Shown one piece after another: positions 47,094-57,682 of a stretch of DNA of 64,000 nucleotides. The position numbers and the translations under genes are program-made. Within the stretch, counting starts at the first letter, position 1; the number at the start of each line of letters is the position of its first letter. Source of the DNA: Termitomyces sp. T153 (lineage: Eukaryota > Basidiomycota > Agaricomycetes > Agaricales > Lyophyllaceae); NCBI GenBank assembly GCA_018296165.2, contig JACKQL020000005.1, positions 496,001 to 560,000 on the forward strand, written 5' to 3'. The notes under the pieces are model-generated. The model was not told the DNA's origin, made no database searches, and saw nothing but the letters and a program-made list of their open reading frames with translations.

Positions 47094-47400
47094 CCGACCA
47101 GAAAATTTTGTGAGGATCAGCCCAAATTAAGTTTCAGCAGAGAGTGTATGAATCACTGGTACGCATGATCGTCGTGAAAGGGCAAGAGCCACGTATTGAG
47201 GGTGTGAAGGAAACCATTAGAGATTGGAGAGGCGAGAACGCGGTTTGGTGATTGGGGAACTCGGAAGCTGTGCCGCGTTGGATGATCATGATGAGATATT
47301 GATAAGTTGCTTTGAAGCGTGTGACATTCCAACAGTAAGCACCGCTCTCTGAATCTACACGACAATCTCCCACACAACGGTGACTGGGCTCACCCATTTA
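47094..47400 (-). pseudogene. Decayed copy of Nudix gene 5' end and promoter
   Basis: Base-level similarity to 43826-44110: TGTGAGGATCAGCC, GCAAGAGCCACG, TGAGGGTGTGAAGGA, ATTAGAGATTGGAGAG, TGATCATGATGAGA and GCGTGTGACAT occur in the same order. Translation retains SLMVSFTPSIRGSCPF against SLMASFTSSARGSRPL. The copy ends before the Nudix box, so it cannot encode an enzyme. Confidence 0.7.
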
Positions 47401-47448
47401 CCAATTTCCTTGAACAAAATTCTGTTTTCTTTCGTTTTCTCGTATATC

Positions 47449-47903
47449 ATGGCACCAACACTACCTGGAGGTCAGATCTTCTGACTTTGAATCTCCAACG
47501 CCCTGCTTTAACTGTATACATTCCCTGTGCAGATTCTCAAGATTCCCGGCGCCCTCAGCCAATCGGAAATATACCCATACTATTTCTCTTTACGACGTGT
47601 ACAATGTGCATCCTATTCGTCATCTGGAGGCGGGCAGACTCTCTTAGGGGCATTGTCGCTCACCAGTGGGCTTGTTTCCTTTTTTCCTTCCGTCGCTCTC
47701 ATTCTTCGACATTTAGATTAAGAACTCTCCCAATATCGCAAGCGGAAGGCCGCATACGTCTCAGCGTCGACGACGGGCCGCCTGCTCGAGAATTTATAGA
47801 GGATGATTATGACGACGACCACGAGCCGTTGCCTCCGCCTCCGCCTTCACCTAAGTACAGCACATCAAATGGGAACAAGAAAAATACACATACCGTCGAG
47901 TGA
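47449..47903 (+). CDS. Small single-pass membrane protein with acidic tail, 130 aa
   Basis: Exon 1 47449-47470 (MAPTLPG plus one base), intron 47471-47532 (62 nt, GTCAGA...TGCAG), exon 2 47533-47903. The joined protein has a short polar N-terminus (DSQDSRRPQPIGN), one hydrophobic segment IPILFLFTTCTMCILFVIW followed by basic RR, then an acidic stretch REFIEDDYDDDHEPLPPPPP and a Lys/Asn/Thr tail. The charge pattern suggests N-out/C-in or membrane-tethered topology; no domain is recognised. It lies between the decayed Nudix 5' end and the decayed membrane-protein 3' end, in a position that has no counterpart in the intact pair. Short exon 1 and orphan status keep confidence moderate. Confidence 0.5.
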
Positions 47904-48179
47904 ACTTTGCGATTGACTGGACACAAGATTTATTTTATGTGTGTGATCCAGATTCTGTGAAGTGTAGTTTCGTTCACGTCGTCATATATATATAGGTATG
48001 GACCTGCTAGTTCTTATTATATATCTTGACAAGGACACTCTTTGATAGTTTCAATGTGCTACAGTAAGGCTCCCATATTCCGACTAACTCAGGGACTTGC
48101 ATTTTCGTATAGTGCGAACTCAAAGTCCATTTACTTTGTATCGAAGCGCGTTGAGGAACAAATTGCATTGTATCAAAAG

Positions 48180-48275
48180 TGAGGTATGTAGGTAACCCTA
48201 GTCAACTGGAGTATAGATATTGGGGTTGGGCTGTCTCAAGATCACAAGCATCCGAACTAAGAGGATCATGCATTT
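48180..48275 (-). pseudogene. C-terminal scrap of membrane-protein family (copy 5)
   Basis: On the minus strand this reads MILLVRMLVILRQPNPNIYT followed by PVD, a stop, then a VTYIPHF-like end. It matches the C-terminus of copies 3 and 4 (VQMFVVLRKPDPGIH...VTSIPHL). Similarity stops at about 48275. Everything upstream of this last exon piece is lost, with the MITE and copia element lying where it would continue. Confidence 0.75.
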
Positions 48276-48473
48276 TTTTTGAAAGTCCTCTACCCATTGG
48301 GCCTTGTCTTATGTCGGCTACATCTGTACTATCGCTCCCCTGTAGCTCGGAGTACCCTTCAGTTGGACGTTGCAAATTCGTCACACTCACTTCAAGTTCC
48401 GTTTGGTTAGTTTTGTGAGGTGAACATGTCATGGAACTCCCTTTCACTGCTGGCATCAGAACCTGTTACTGTT

Positions 48474-48618
48474 GGAAAAATGGAAAGAGAAACCTGTCAT
48501 ACCATTTCTTTGACAGATTTATCTTTTGTAAAAAGGCTTTCCCCATTGTTTAAATTTTTTTTTCATTGGAAATGTATTGTTTAGAAATGGTATAACAGGT
48601 TTCTTTTACAGTGTTTCC
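48474..48618. mobile_element. MITE-like hairpin element, 145 bp
   Basis: Inverted repeats of 36 bp (48474-48509 and 48583-48618), 30/36 matching, including the uninterrupted core AGAAACCTGT and ATACCATTTCT. The spacer is 73 bp, A+T-rich and non-coding. A second short inverted pair (AGCAGTGTTTCCATGG at 48641 and CCATGGAACACTGCT at 48676) shares the terminal CAGTGTTTCC, so related ends may be nested. No clear target-site duplication was found. Confidence 0.6.
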
Positions 48619-48799
48619 TTAGGAAGCATCATTGGCTACTAGCAGTGTTTCCATGGAAATCAAAACTCTGCTTTGCCATGGAACACTGCTTGTGTGGTTG
48701 TCCTAGTTGTTATGCTGGGCAGGGTAACGAATGACATGTACCTCCTAGACATGCTAAATGTGAGCCAAAAAGTTGAACTGCAAGCATTGATTGCTTTGA

Positions 48800-51700
48800 C
48801 TGCACATGTTGTAGTAGACATTGGTTGGATGGCACCAGAAATTTGGACATGGTGCTGTAAACAGTATTCATGCACTGTCTTGGAGGCAGATGGTAAATGG
48901 TCTGAAGATAACTGGAGGCCTTGAGGTAAACAGACTTTGCAAAGACTGTGTATGGAAAACATACCTTCCAACTATACAATGGGGAATGCAAAGTTATCAA
49001 ATACCCAAACAACTGTGTCCACATCAATCTATGGGGTCCAGCATCTACCATCTCTCTTTGGGGTGCAGTATACCTCATGCTCCTCACTGACAACCACATG
49101 TCCTGCCTCACCACTTACTACCTCTCCAAGAAGGATGCCACATTGACCCTGGCCATGTTCAAATTGTACCATGCTGAATCAAGAAGGCAGACTGGGTGAA
49201 AGCTACTAATGGTATGTGTCAACACCAGAAACAAGTGGCTAAACCAGCTATGGCATGAATATTGTGACAGACATGGGATTGTTATAGAGCCTGTTGTCCC
49301 ATACACTCACACACAAAATGGGTTCATCAAGCAAAACATCAGAACTGTTATCATAGGAATAAGGTGTATGTTGGCAGAGAGCAGCCTGCCTAAGAGTTTC
49401 TGGGCCAAAGCAGCAGCCACCCAGATCCATATCCAGAATTTACTCTCTTCAGCTCATAGAAACAACAATGTTCCTAGGAAATTGTGGTTGGGAAAAAGAC
49501 AAGATGTGTTGCACCTCCAACTATCTGGCTGTGTGCCATTTGCCAAGGTACTGGAGGAGCTTGTCAAGTCAAAATTGGACTCTTGCTCTATGAAGTATGC
49601 ATTTGTAGGCTATTTGGAGAGTGATTACCAACTCTATGACTCCTTGATGCAAAAAATTAAGGGATGTGATTTTAATGAGGGAACTGGACACAGGTCATTG
49701 ACAGTACTGGAGGAGAGTGATGACCTACTCACCAATGTGAAACCAGCCTCTCAACCCAATTCCCCTGGTGTACTTGTATCTTGTCAGCCAATTTTCCCCC
49801 ATATAAGCAAAGGTGGGAAACCTTTACATCCCCCAGCCACCAAATCAACTGATGCTGCAATCACCAATCTGACAGTTGTCAAGATTGGTGCCAAGGCAGT
49901 TTCCAAAGAGACAAACATACCTACACAACCATCCAGTATGTCCCTGCTTTATAGGTCAGAGCAAATTAGGAAGAATACCAAGCCAGCTATAGCAACAACA
50001 CCTGTAAATCACAAAACAGTTACTGATTCATGGCCCAAAGACACACTTAGGCCTTTGCTACCAGGGATGTGTATGTGTTTCTAGCACCTCTCAACAACAC
50101 AAAACACAATGAAGCCCTGAGGAGACAATGAAGAGACCAGAACTGTGGTAAATTGCCATAGAGGAGGAGCTGGAAATGTTGAGGAAGAAGAGAGCAATCA
50201 AGTTGGTGGATGAGACTGAAATACTGGAAGGAAAGAAGACTGTGGAGGTGAGATGAGTATATGCAAATAAGTATGATGCTAACAGGAATATAGTGCAATG
50301 AAAGGCAAGGATGGTAGCCAAGGGCTACTCACAGGTACTTGGAGAAGACTATGATGAGACTTTCACCATGTTGGTTTGAATGGAGTTGTTGAGGATGGCA
50401 GCCACAGTGGCTGCAAAGCTGGGATGGTCAATCTGGCAAGTTGACTTTGTAGCTGCTTACTTAAACAGTAAACTCAAATATGATGTATACATCAACCTCT
50501 CTCCAGGGGTTTCAGGAGGGGAGGGCAAGAAGAGTTTGTTCCTGAAAACCCTGTATGGCCTCATGCAGGGTGGTAGGGATTGGTACTGGACATATGATGG
50601 TGCATACAGGGACCTTGGATACAAGACATTGGAGCAGACTCATGCATCTGATCCCAAAAAGCAAGCAAACCATCATGGACATGTTCAAGAATGACATATT
50701 TGGTATCTCCTCAACCTCTGAGGAAGTGGAAAAGGCCAAACATGAACTTGGCAAAATATATGATATCAAAGATCTAGGAGAACCATCATACATCTTAGGC
50801 ATAGTAGTAAAGTGCAATGATGAACCTCCTCATTTCCATATGCAAACACAAAGAGTAGTAGATGATATATACTAGAGTTGGTACAGCACTGATACAAATC
50901 TCAATGGGATGGGCTCCTTCTGTCTCTCTAAGCTGGCACAAGGCACTGCTGATTTTGAGTTCAGAGAAAGGGTATTAAGAAATACCATGCTTTGCTTCAA
51001 ATCAAACAAATACCAAATGAATAGAATATCTTCATTTCCAGCACAAGGGGTCTAAGACATGGTGTACATAGTACAGAGGTCAGGGTTTTCTGGGTGAGTT
51101 CACACAGCTGCTCAGATTTTGCCACACAGGCTAAAATAGTTACACAGGCCAGAGGCCACACAGGCAAATCAAGGTCCCAGCAGAAACCTTAGTATAATGG
51201 CATAGCACCACACAGAAGTTCCAAATTACACAGAAAGCTACCTGAACACAAAACTCACTTGTCTTCAACTACACAGGAAGAGGAGAATGTGGGGCAGTCC
51301 AAACTTGTCTTTGTCTAAATATGAAAACAGACTATATACAATAGGTAGTACAAGTATGTCTACAAACATGATACATGCTCAGCAATCTGGTTATCTTGGG
51401 TATAGTGTACAGAGGGTCTAGACTGCTGGGCAAAGGGTATGGAGCCCCACATGTATGGTTGTTTGTCAAATTAGTCTGTCTCTGAGCTAAGGGTTTTTCT
51501 ATCTTGAGCTGGAGGCATTTATGTTGGTGTCTCCTATGCTCTAGGCCATTGGCTGACATGCCAGCATTCATGTATAGTTTACCTGATGGTTAAATTGTCA
51601 TGCCACAGTTGGCTAATCAACCCCCTGGATCTGCTACTCACATTGAAAGCTTAATTTCCATGATCCAACAGCTTTTGGCCTAAGCTCTAACATTCTAGCC

Positions 51701-52970
51701 TGAAATTATACAGAGTCCCTGATGTTAGGCAATCTGTGCTTGACTCCCAAGACTATTTTACTTGATCATGAACAATGCACATCACTGAGGTTCTCTGATT
51801 CAGTAGGTACAAAACCTCCCAAAGCTGTTCTCCATTTCTGCCTCATCCTACTAGCATATGCTCCTCAATACTATTCTAGTAGTCTTTGGTAGTATAGCCC
51901 ATAACATTTATACAGCTGTAATACATGGCTTTGTCTGATGAGGAGATATTCAAATACCACCCACATCCCCAACATGCATGCCTGGTTGTTACTATGATTG
52001 AAATTGCTATAGTCACAGAGTTACAACTATCATGGTATTTCATATCTGTTTTAATAGCTGGTAATGAGTTAAATAATATGGTATTATATGCAAAACTAAT
52101 GTGTGAATGGGTATACACAATATCAGCAATCCAGTTACAGGGTCAATCTCTCTCTCTCTCTCTCAATGCACTTATCTCCAAAGAGTGCTAGAACACTTCA
52201 GTATGGCAGAGTGTAATGCCCACACAACTCCATTCCCAGTGGGACTGTGCCTTACTGAGTCCATGTCCCCCAAAACAAAGCCAACCAACAATTCATGGCA
52301 GAGAAACCTTACTGCTAGCTATTAGGCTCTCTGATGTGGGCACAAGTTGCAACATGCCCAGACCTCTCATATGCCATAGGTGTCCTCATGCATTTTCAGT
52401 TCAATCTCAGCTCCACACACTGGAATGCTATGCTTCATGTGTTTGGTTATATGAAGGGAACACTGGACTACAAGTTAATGTACTCAAAAGAGGTCAGAGA
52501 GGACATCAAACCAGTTGATTATATAGATGCAGACTTTGGTGGTGACTTAGACACTAGACAGTTCACTGCCAATTATATGTTACCTATGTCTGGGGAAGTC
52601 ATCTCATGGACATCAAAGTGCTAGAGCACTGTCACACTTAGCACAACCAAGGCCAAATACAAATACATAGTGATGACTTGTAGGGCACAACAAGGCTTAT
52701 GGATGTTTAGCTTCCTAGCTGAGGTTGATCTTTCCCAACCTTTCCCCATCACCCTCCTAGTCAACAACAGCTTGTTGATCACTCTAGCCAAGTCAACCAA
52801 AAACCATGCTGGTGCAAAGCATATTGATATTTGACATCATGACATCAGAGAATGGGTAAGCAATGATGATCACATCCCATTCACCAAAAACCTCACTGAT
52901 CTTTCAAAAAAACTGTTACCCTGTGCATTGCATGAGTATGTTGTGGGACTCCTTGGACTGAAGGACTAAG
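48800..52970 (+). mobile_element. Degenerate Ty1/copia retrotransposon
   Basis: Pol read in broken frames: GAG-pre-integrase (GWHQKFGHGAVNSIH, then CKDC), integrase core ending in PVVPYTHTQNGFIKQNIRTV and SFWAKAAATQIHIQNLL (49209-49450), RT with KARMVAKGYSQ, GWSIWQVDFVAAYLNSKL and LKTLYGLMQGGRDWYWTYD (50300-50610), and RNase H with DYIDADFGGDLDTRQFTANY and TTKAKYKYIVM (52510-52680). The YVDD position reads FKND, so RT is inactive. An about 1.3-kb insertion splits the RT/RNase H linker. The stop is at 52968-52970. A purine-rich CTGGGGGAG precedes the 3' LTR. The 5' LTR and gag are not recognisable. Confidence 0.85.
50880..52130. mobile_element. Insertion inside the copia element, unidentified
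   Basis: Interrupts the copia frame between YILGIVV (before) and ITGSISLSLSQCTYLQRVLE (after), which are neighbours in intact copia pol. It holds no convincing ORF. A purine-rich AGGAAGAGGAGAA followed by TGTGGGGCAGTCC (about 51275-51300) resembles a polypurine tract plus LTR start, so it may be an LTR-element end. Boundaries are approximate. Confidence 0.5.
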
Positions 52971-52994
52971 AATGGTACTGCTTGTCTGGGGGAG

Positions 52995-53331
52995 TGTTAC
53001 CCATAGACATCACTGTCCCATCCATTGTCAGTATTTCCTATTCTGTACAAATTTTCTTTTATATAGTTATCTCTTTCACATCACTTTTCTTCCTCACTCA
53101 CTGCTCATATTTACCATTCTTTATGTTCAAACCTTATTTCTGCAGTATAAAACTAAACATACACAAAACATCTTCCCTCAGCCATCTGCACTATTGTGTC
53201 TGACTCTGAGGGTAAGCTTATATATTTCTACTTACACAATTACTTTATTTGTACCTGTAGTTCTTACTGTGTATTTTGTTCTACAGGTGAAATAGGAGCC
53301 ATCTGAGGCTCTTACTGTGTATTCATTCTAC
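52995..53331 (+). repeat. Copia 3' LTR (end uncertain)
   Basis: Starts TGTTACCCATAG right after CTGGGGGAG. Contains a TATAAAA-like box at about 53147. The end is either about 53285 or about 53331: the phrase CTTACTGTGTATT...TTCTACA occurs twice, about 45 bp apart, and either could be the terminus. Confidence 0.55.
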
Positions 53332-53352
53332 AAGACCCTTGTTGCCCACTTA

Positions 53353-53910
53353 AGACTGAGAAGAGGAGTGGGAGATCAGCTAGGCTGTGCCCTACTAACA
53401 CAAGTGCTAGAGGAGAGCAAGGATTGGGTAGGTTCATGCAGGTTCTCTACCATTGTTGTGTCTGAAGTTGCATATGCAATATGAAAGCTTTGATACAAGT
53501 GGACAATATCATGGGAAGCAGACCCAGTGCACCTCTTCAATGAAGTAGAAAAAGAAACTAAATATAAGGCAGCCATAGCACAAAGGATAAGATTGGACTG
53601 CCTAGCAACAGATGATGGACAATTTGGCAGGAAGGCTATAGATGCTAGGCTCATTAAAAGAACCATGCAAGAACTTCCTGCCTGAGAGCTCAGACTCTTT
53701 CAAGTCATGGAGAAAAACAACCAAGGGTTGAATGGGTATTGGATAGCACCACCAAAGGCCACTGAGTCCTACACATTATGCATGAAAGCATCTCCTATTA
53801 GAGTGGCTCTAGACTTGAAGAATTAGATAAAGTGAGTAAGATCACATATCCCAGTTGACTTTGTGAATTGTTTACTATCTTACAGCAATACCACCAAATA
53901 AAAATAAAAA
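53353..53910 (+). mobile_element. Old 5'-truncated LINE tail
   Basis: Degenerate C-terminal part of a non-LTR retrotransposon ORF2, parallel to 60101-60780: GDQLGCALLTQVLEESKDW, VVSEVAYAI, KAAIAQRIRLDCLATDDGQF, then a 3' end ATACCACCAAATAAAAATAAA. Several stops and no CpG. It shares the ATACCACCAAA terminus with the younger copy. Confidence 0.65.
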
Positions 53911-54320
53911 TAGAATAATGTATTCAAACTACTAAGCATAGGAACTTTCCTCTTTGTAACAGACCAATACCCCTCCTCCTTCAGCACATTCTAGACAGTC
54001 TGAGGAAAGATAGAGTTGGAAATGATGTTGATGGAATCAATGGCATGGAGAGCTGTATCAAGTTTCCCTATTGAGATTGGTTGAACAATAGCCTGTTCAA
54101 AGTAAGCTTAACAGGAGGCCTCCAGGATGGTTTTCTTTGTCCACAAACTCTCTACCAATCTTCTCAATAGTAGACTTCCCTAGACCAGGCTTAGCCTCAA
54201 TCTGACACAGAGATACCCTTGAGCAAGAAGAGAAGCAACAGTAGAGCATTGTGCAGGAGGAGTAACTTTCATAATGGTGGTTGAAGGTCAAGATGTGGTT
54301 CAACCAACTTGAACCACTCC
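53911..54320 (-). mobile_element. Tc1/mariner-like transposase N-terminal remnant
   Basis: The minus-strand translation resembles the paired helix-turn-helix DNA-binding region of fungal Tc1/mariner transposases: VSLCQIEAKPGLGKSTIEKI, DKENHPGG, then after a stop or shift FEQAIVQPISIGKLDTALHA, IISNSIFPQTV and VLKEEGYWSVTKRKVPML. The catalytic DDE/D domain and terminal repeats were not found. CpG-free and dead. Confidence 0.5.
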
Positions 54321-55875
54321 CAAATATAGCCAAGCATGGCCACATGACTTTGTTTATATTCCCACATGCAATTTGCTCTTTATTTCCAACTAAGATAGGG
54401 ATAAACTTGAAAAATTAGAGATGCTCCAAAAACTGTCCCATCGAGTGAATATTCTGAAATGACCATTGCTCTGTCAGTTTCATTTCAAATGACATAAATT
54501 CTGGTGCAGGCTGTAGCTACAATGCCATAGTATTTTACATGATTTAATCAAAATTTTAGGTATTTCCAATCTTTCTTCAATGATGTCTTTCAAAAAGTAT
54601 GAAATATTGGAACAGTTTTCTAAGCCACTGTATATTCAATTTTGTAGAACAGAGCTTTGTCCTCTTGTCTTGGAGGCTCAGCAAGTAATTGAACTTGCTG
54701 GGCTGTTACTAGTACCTGCCAATAAATCTCCACCACCAGTCTGAATCATCCAATTCCTTTTTGCATAGTCAGGTCCAATAACTTTTTCCACTCCAGAGGC
54801 ATATAAGGATCACAAGCCAATTTGAGCATCAATTTTGGGATTGGTCTGTACCAAATCCTTTGCTCAGTTGGTGTTGAGGAGCTACATTGCTCCTTTGCCA
54901 CTGATTTCTGCATCATATTTACTTTCAAAAATGACAGTAATAAGATGCTATTGCTAAGCATGGATTCTCCATCTTTCTACATGTTTTGCAACTTCACAGA
55001 TTTTTTTTGGTTTACAATGGTCATGTGATGAAGTCATGTGGAGTCTAGGCCCTCAGCCCAATCACACAATTTCTCTGTAGGATCTTTAGTAGCCACTAGT
55101 GGCATTACTTTTCATTCTTACTTCTTTGAGTATTATTGATCTATTTTCATTTTACTTGATCTAGCTTTATTTCCTTGGTATGATGGCAGCATTGCAACCA
55201 CCATACCAACTGTCATTCCAGTTGTCATTTTCAGTTATATTCTGGTTTATTGTGTTTGACCTGGCATTCCATCTGATTTACCTATCTCATTATGAACCAC
55301 TTGACCTTTACTTACTGCTACCATCTCCTTTTGGTTTTCTCTTTACTGACTATCAATACTGTTATGTTTTTATACAACATCAAAAGAATATACACCACTA
55401 TAGCTCCAGAGTTCAGATCTCTTTCTCAGCACTAAGCTTCTTTTGTTCACTCTAGCACTCTCCTAGCAACTTTTATCTTGACACTGCTGGGTTAGCAACC
55501 CCTGCTATCTTTGTTTTTGCTAATATTATTTTCAGGTACTGTTTTGCCAAGTTTATGCCTTGTGCTAATACCTACAGCTAGTATCTAGGTTTGTTTCCTC
55601 ACTAATGACTTCACAGGTCTAGCAACTTTGCACATCACTATTTGCTAGCAACTCTAGCAACCCCATTCTGTTTGTTACTACCTAGCAACTATTCCACGCT
55701 TAAATCCTCCCCTTTTCATACAATCTTAATAAAGTGGGTTCTCTGGGACCTAGCTCAACTTTCAACCCTTGAGAGCTTCCTCATCCTCTACCCCCTCAAC
55801 TGTAGCACATTCTGTGCTGCCAATAAGTCAGTGCTGCTGCTTGTCATGGTGTTTCCCCACCATACACAAGAAGTG
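54321..55875. other. Repeat-derived region, nothing assigned
   Basis: A+T-rich, CpG-poor, only motif-free short frames. A polyadenylation-like AATAAA at about 55728 and T-rich stretches suggest LTR-type sequence, but no repeat partner was found in the window. Confidence 0.3.
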
Positions 55876-56860
55876 TCAATGCCCATCTATGTCCTTCAAC
55901 TCTGATTGCTGAGCTGTCATAGACATTCCATTAATGACTACTTGATCATTCTGGAAATTAAGGAGGACATTGTTTGTTCTTATGAATGGGGTACCAATGA
56001 TCATATTGTACCAGTCAAAGTTGGCAATGTCTACATATATATTGCTATACTTAGCAGGGACCTTTATGGTTACCCTGACCCCATAGTTGACCATGGAATG
56101 ACTACTAATTGTTCCCCACTACAGGGTGATTGGTGTGGCTAAAGAAGCCACATGCAATCCAGCCACAAAGGATAAGATCAGGCCTGAGGCTGTACTCTCC
56201 AAGTCCTACAATGTCCATGCCTTGTGGCCATTCACCTCCACCTAAGTGACAAGACACTCCTTGTCTCATGCAATCAGGACTGATTGGTCCATGGCTTCCT
56301 TCAGAGCCAAAATCTAAACCTTAGCCTGGAAACCTCTCTGGTAGGTTCTTGTGCCCTCACTTCATTGACAGGAACCTTAGTGAGGGCAAATAGTCCCTTA
56401 CTATCACTGTTTCAAGTGTAATAGTTATTGTCACTTTGTTCTGAGAAACATTGTACTTGTTTGCATGCTCTGCTGCCTCAACATCTCCAGAATTGCCATT
56501 CTGCTCATCATTGGGATCTCCTAGGTACAAAAGAGTAGCATGTGTGGCACTCTAAGAAAAGAGCAAGGAGCTAGGGAAACTAGCTCCTTGCACTCCCATG
56601 CAAAGTGCCCCACCTTTTCCAACATCTTTACCTGCTTGGCTGAAGACTATGGACAATACCTTGTTTCCCACAGCAAAATGATTCTTTGCCACCTGCACAG
56701 CACTACTTGGTCTAGAAGGAGGTTTACCACCTCCTCACTCTGCAATTGGGGATGGGCACCCTGTTACATCAGCTCAATCTCCTCAACAAGCATAGTCCCC
56801 AACTTGAAGACTGCACTGCCACCAAGGACTGACCTATACAGTCCTATGCTTTGAGCTGCT
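55876..56860 (-). mobile_element. Gypsy gag-protease scrap (third lineage)
   Basis: An open frame 56094-55876 reads VNYGVRVTIKVPAKYSNIYV, DWYNMIIGTPFIRTNNVLLN, VVINGMSM, typical of gypsy pepsin-like protease downstream of the DSG triad. Sequence from 56100 to 56860 is likely the broken gag/protease upstream part; the DSG itself is not clear. Possibly the same lineage as the pol scrap at 11654-12025. Confidence 0.55.
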
Positions 56861-56876
56861 CTGCAAATAGTGCACA

Positions 56877-57030
56877 TCTATGTTGGCTTGTGCTGGGAGT
56901 GAGAGAGATGGAGAGAAGGGGTGGATGGAGCTGGAGTTCATTTGATGAAGGCATGATCAGACCATTCTGTATACTTGCAAGCAAATAAGATTTTATTTGG
57001 TCACTTTTGCTCTCTTGCACAGATCCTGAG
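56877..57030 (-). repeat. Split direct repeat B2
   Basis: TCTATGTTGGCTTGTGCTGG through the GACCATTCTGTATAC block, matching B1 at 57441-57590 in the same orientation. Ends near the CTTGCACAGA/TCTCACACAGA point. Confidence 0.75.
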
Positions 57031-57134
57031 AGGGAAACCATACTCAAGCTAGCACAGGTGAAGTAGTTATGAGACAAGTGCTATGGAAAGGAGAAGGAAA
57101 AACAAAGACAAGAGGGGAAAGTGGATATGAGGGG

Positions 57135-57440
57135 CAGGAGAAACAAAAAAGCCAAGTCTAATGGACTGATGAGCTCTGTGTGAGTAGGGAAAGGAAGCAG
57201 AACATAAGCATCACAAACCTGATGAGCTCTGTGTGAGTAGGGAAAGGAAGCAGGACAAGAGGGAAGAGAAGCATAGCTAGGTCTAAATACAATGTCCAAA
57301 CAATGGGGAGACAATGGGCCATTGTCAACAATGCAACAAAGCAATGTGAAATGGCCAGAGGTCATGACACAACACATTGAGGGTCAGTTAAGGGACATGT
57401 TGCCCACATAAATATCAATCAAAGGTTTTTGATTAGTTCA
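57135..57440 (-). repeat. Split direct repeat A2
   Basis: Matches A1 (61684-61970): AGAAACAAAAAAGCCAAG, CTAAATACAATGTCCAAA, CATTGAGGGTCAGTTAAGGG, down to GATTAGTTCA / GATCAGTTCA. It directly abuts B1 at 57440/57441. It contains an internal about 53-bp tandem duplication of GAGCTCTGTGTGAGTAGGGA. Confidence 0.8.
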
Positions 57441-57590
57441 TCTATGTTGGCTCATGCTGGGAGTGAGGGAGATGGAGAGAAGGGATGGATGAAGCCAGAG
57501 TTCATTTAGTGAAGGTCTAATCAGACCATTCTGTATACATGTGAGCAAATGAGATTTGATTTGATTGCCCTTGCTTTCTCACACAGAAGG
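57441..57590 (-). repeat. Split direct repeat B1
   Basis: TCTATGTTGGCTCATGCTGG to the CTCACACAGA point; partner of B2. It lies between the recombinase C-terminus (about 57683) and A2. Confidence 0.75.
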
Positions 57591-57682
57591 AGCAAATAGG
57601 AGAGATGGAGGCTCAAAATTGTACATGTGAGCAGCAGCTAGATGGAGATGTAATGAGAGCCCTAAGATCCACTTGCAGGGGA

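Noticed and set aside
52148..52165. CT microsatellite as a regulatory element
   Set aside because: It lies inside the copia coding remnant (ISLSLS) and is plain simple sequence.
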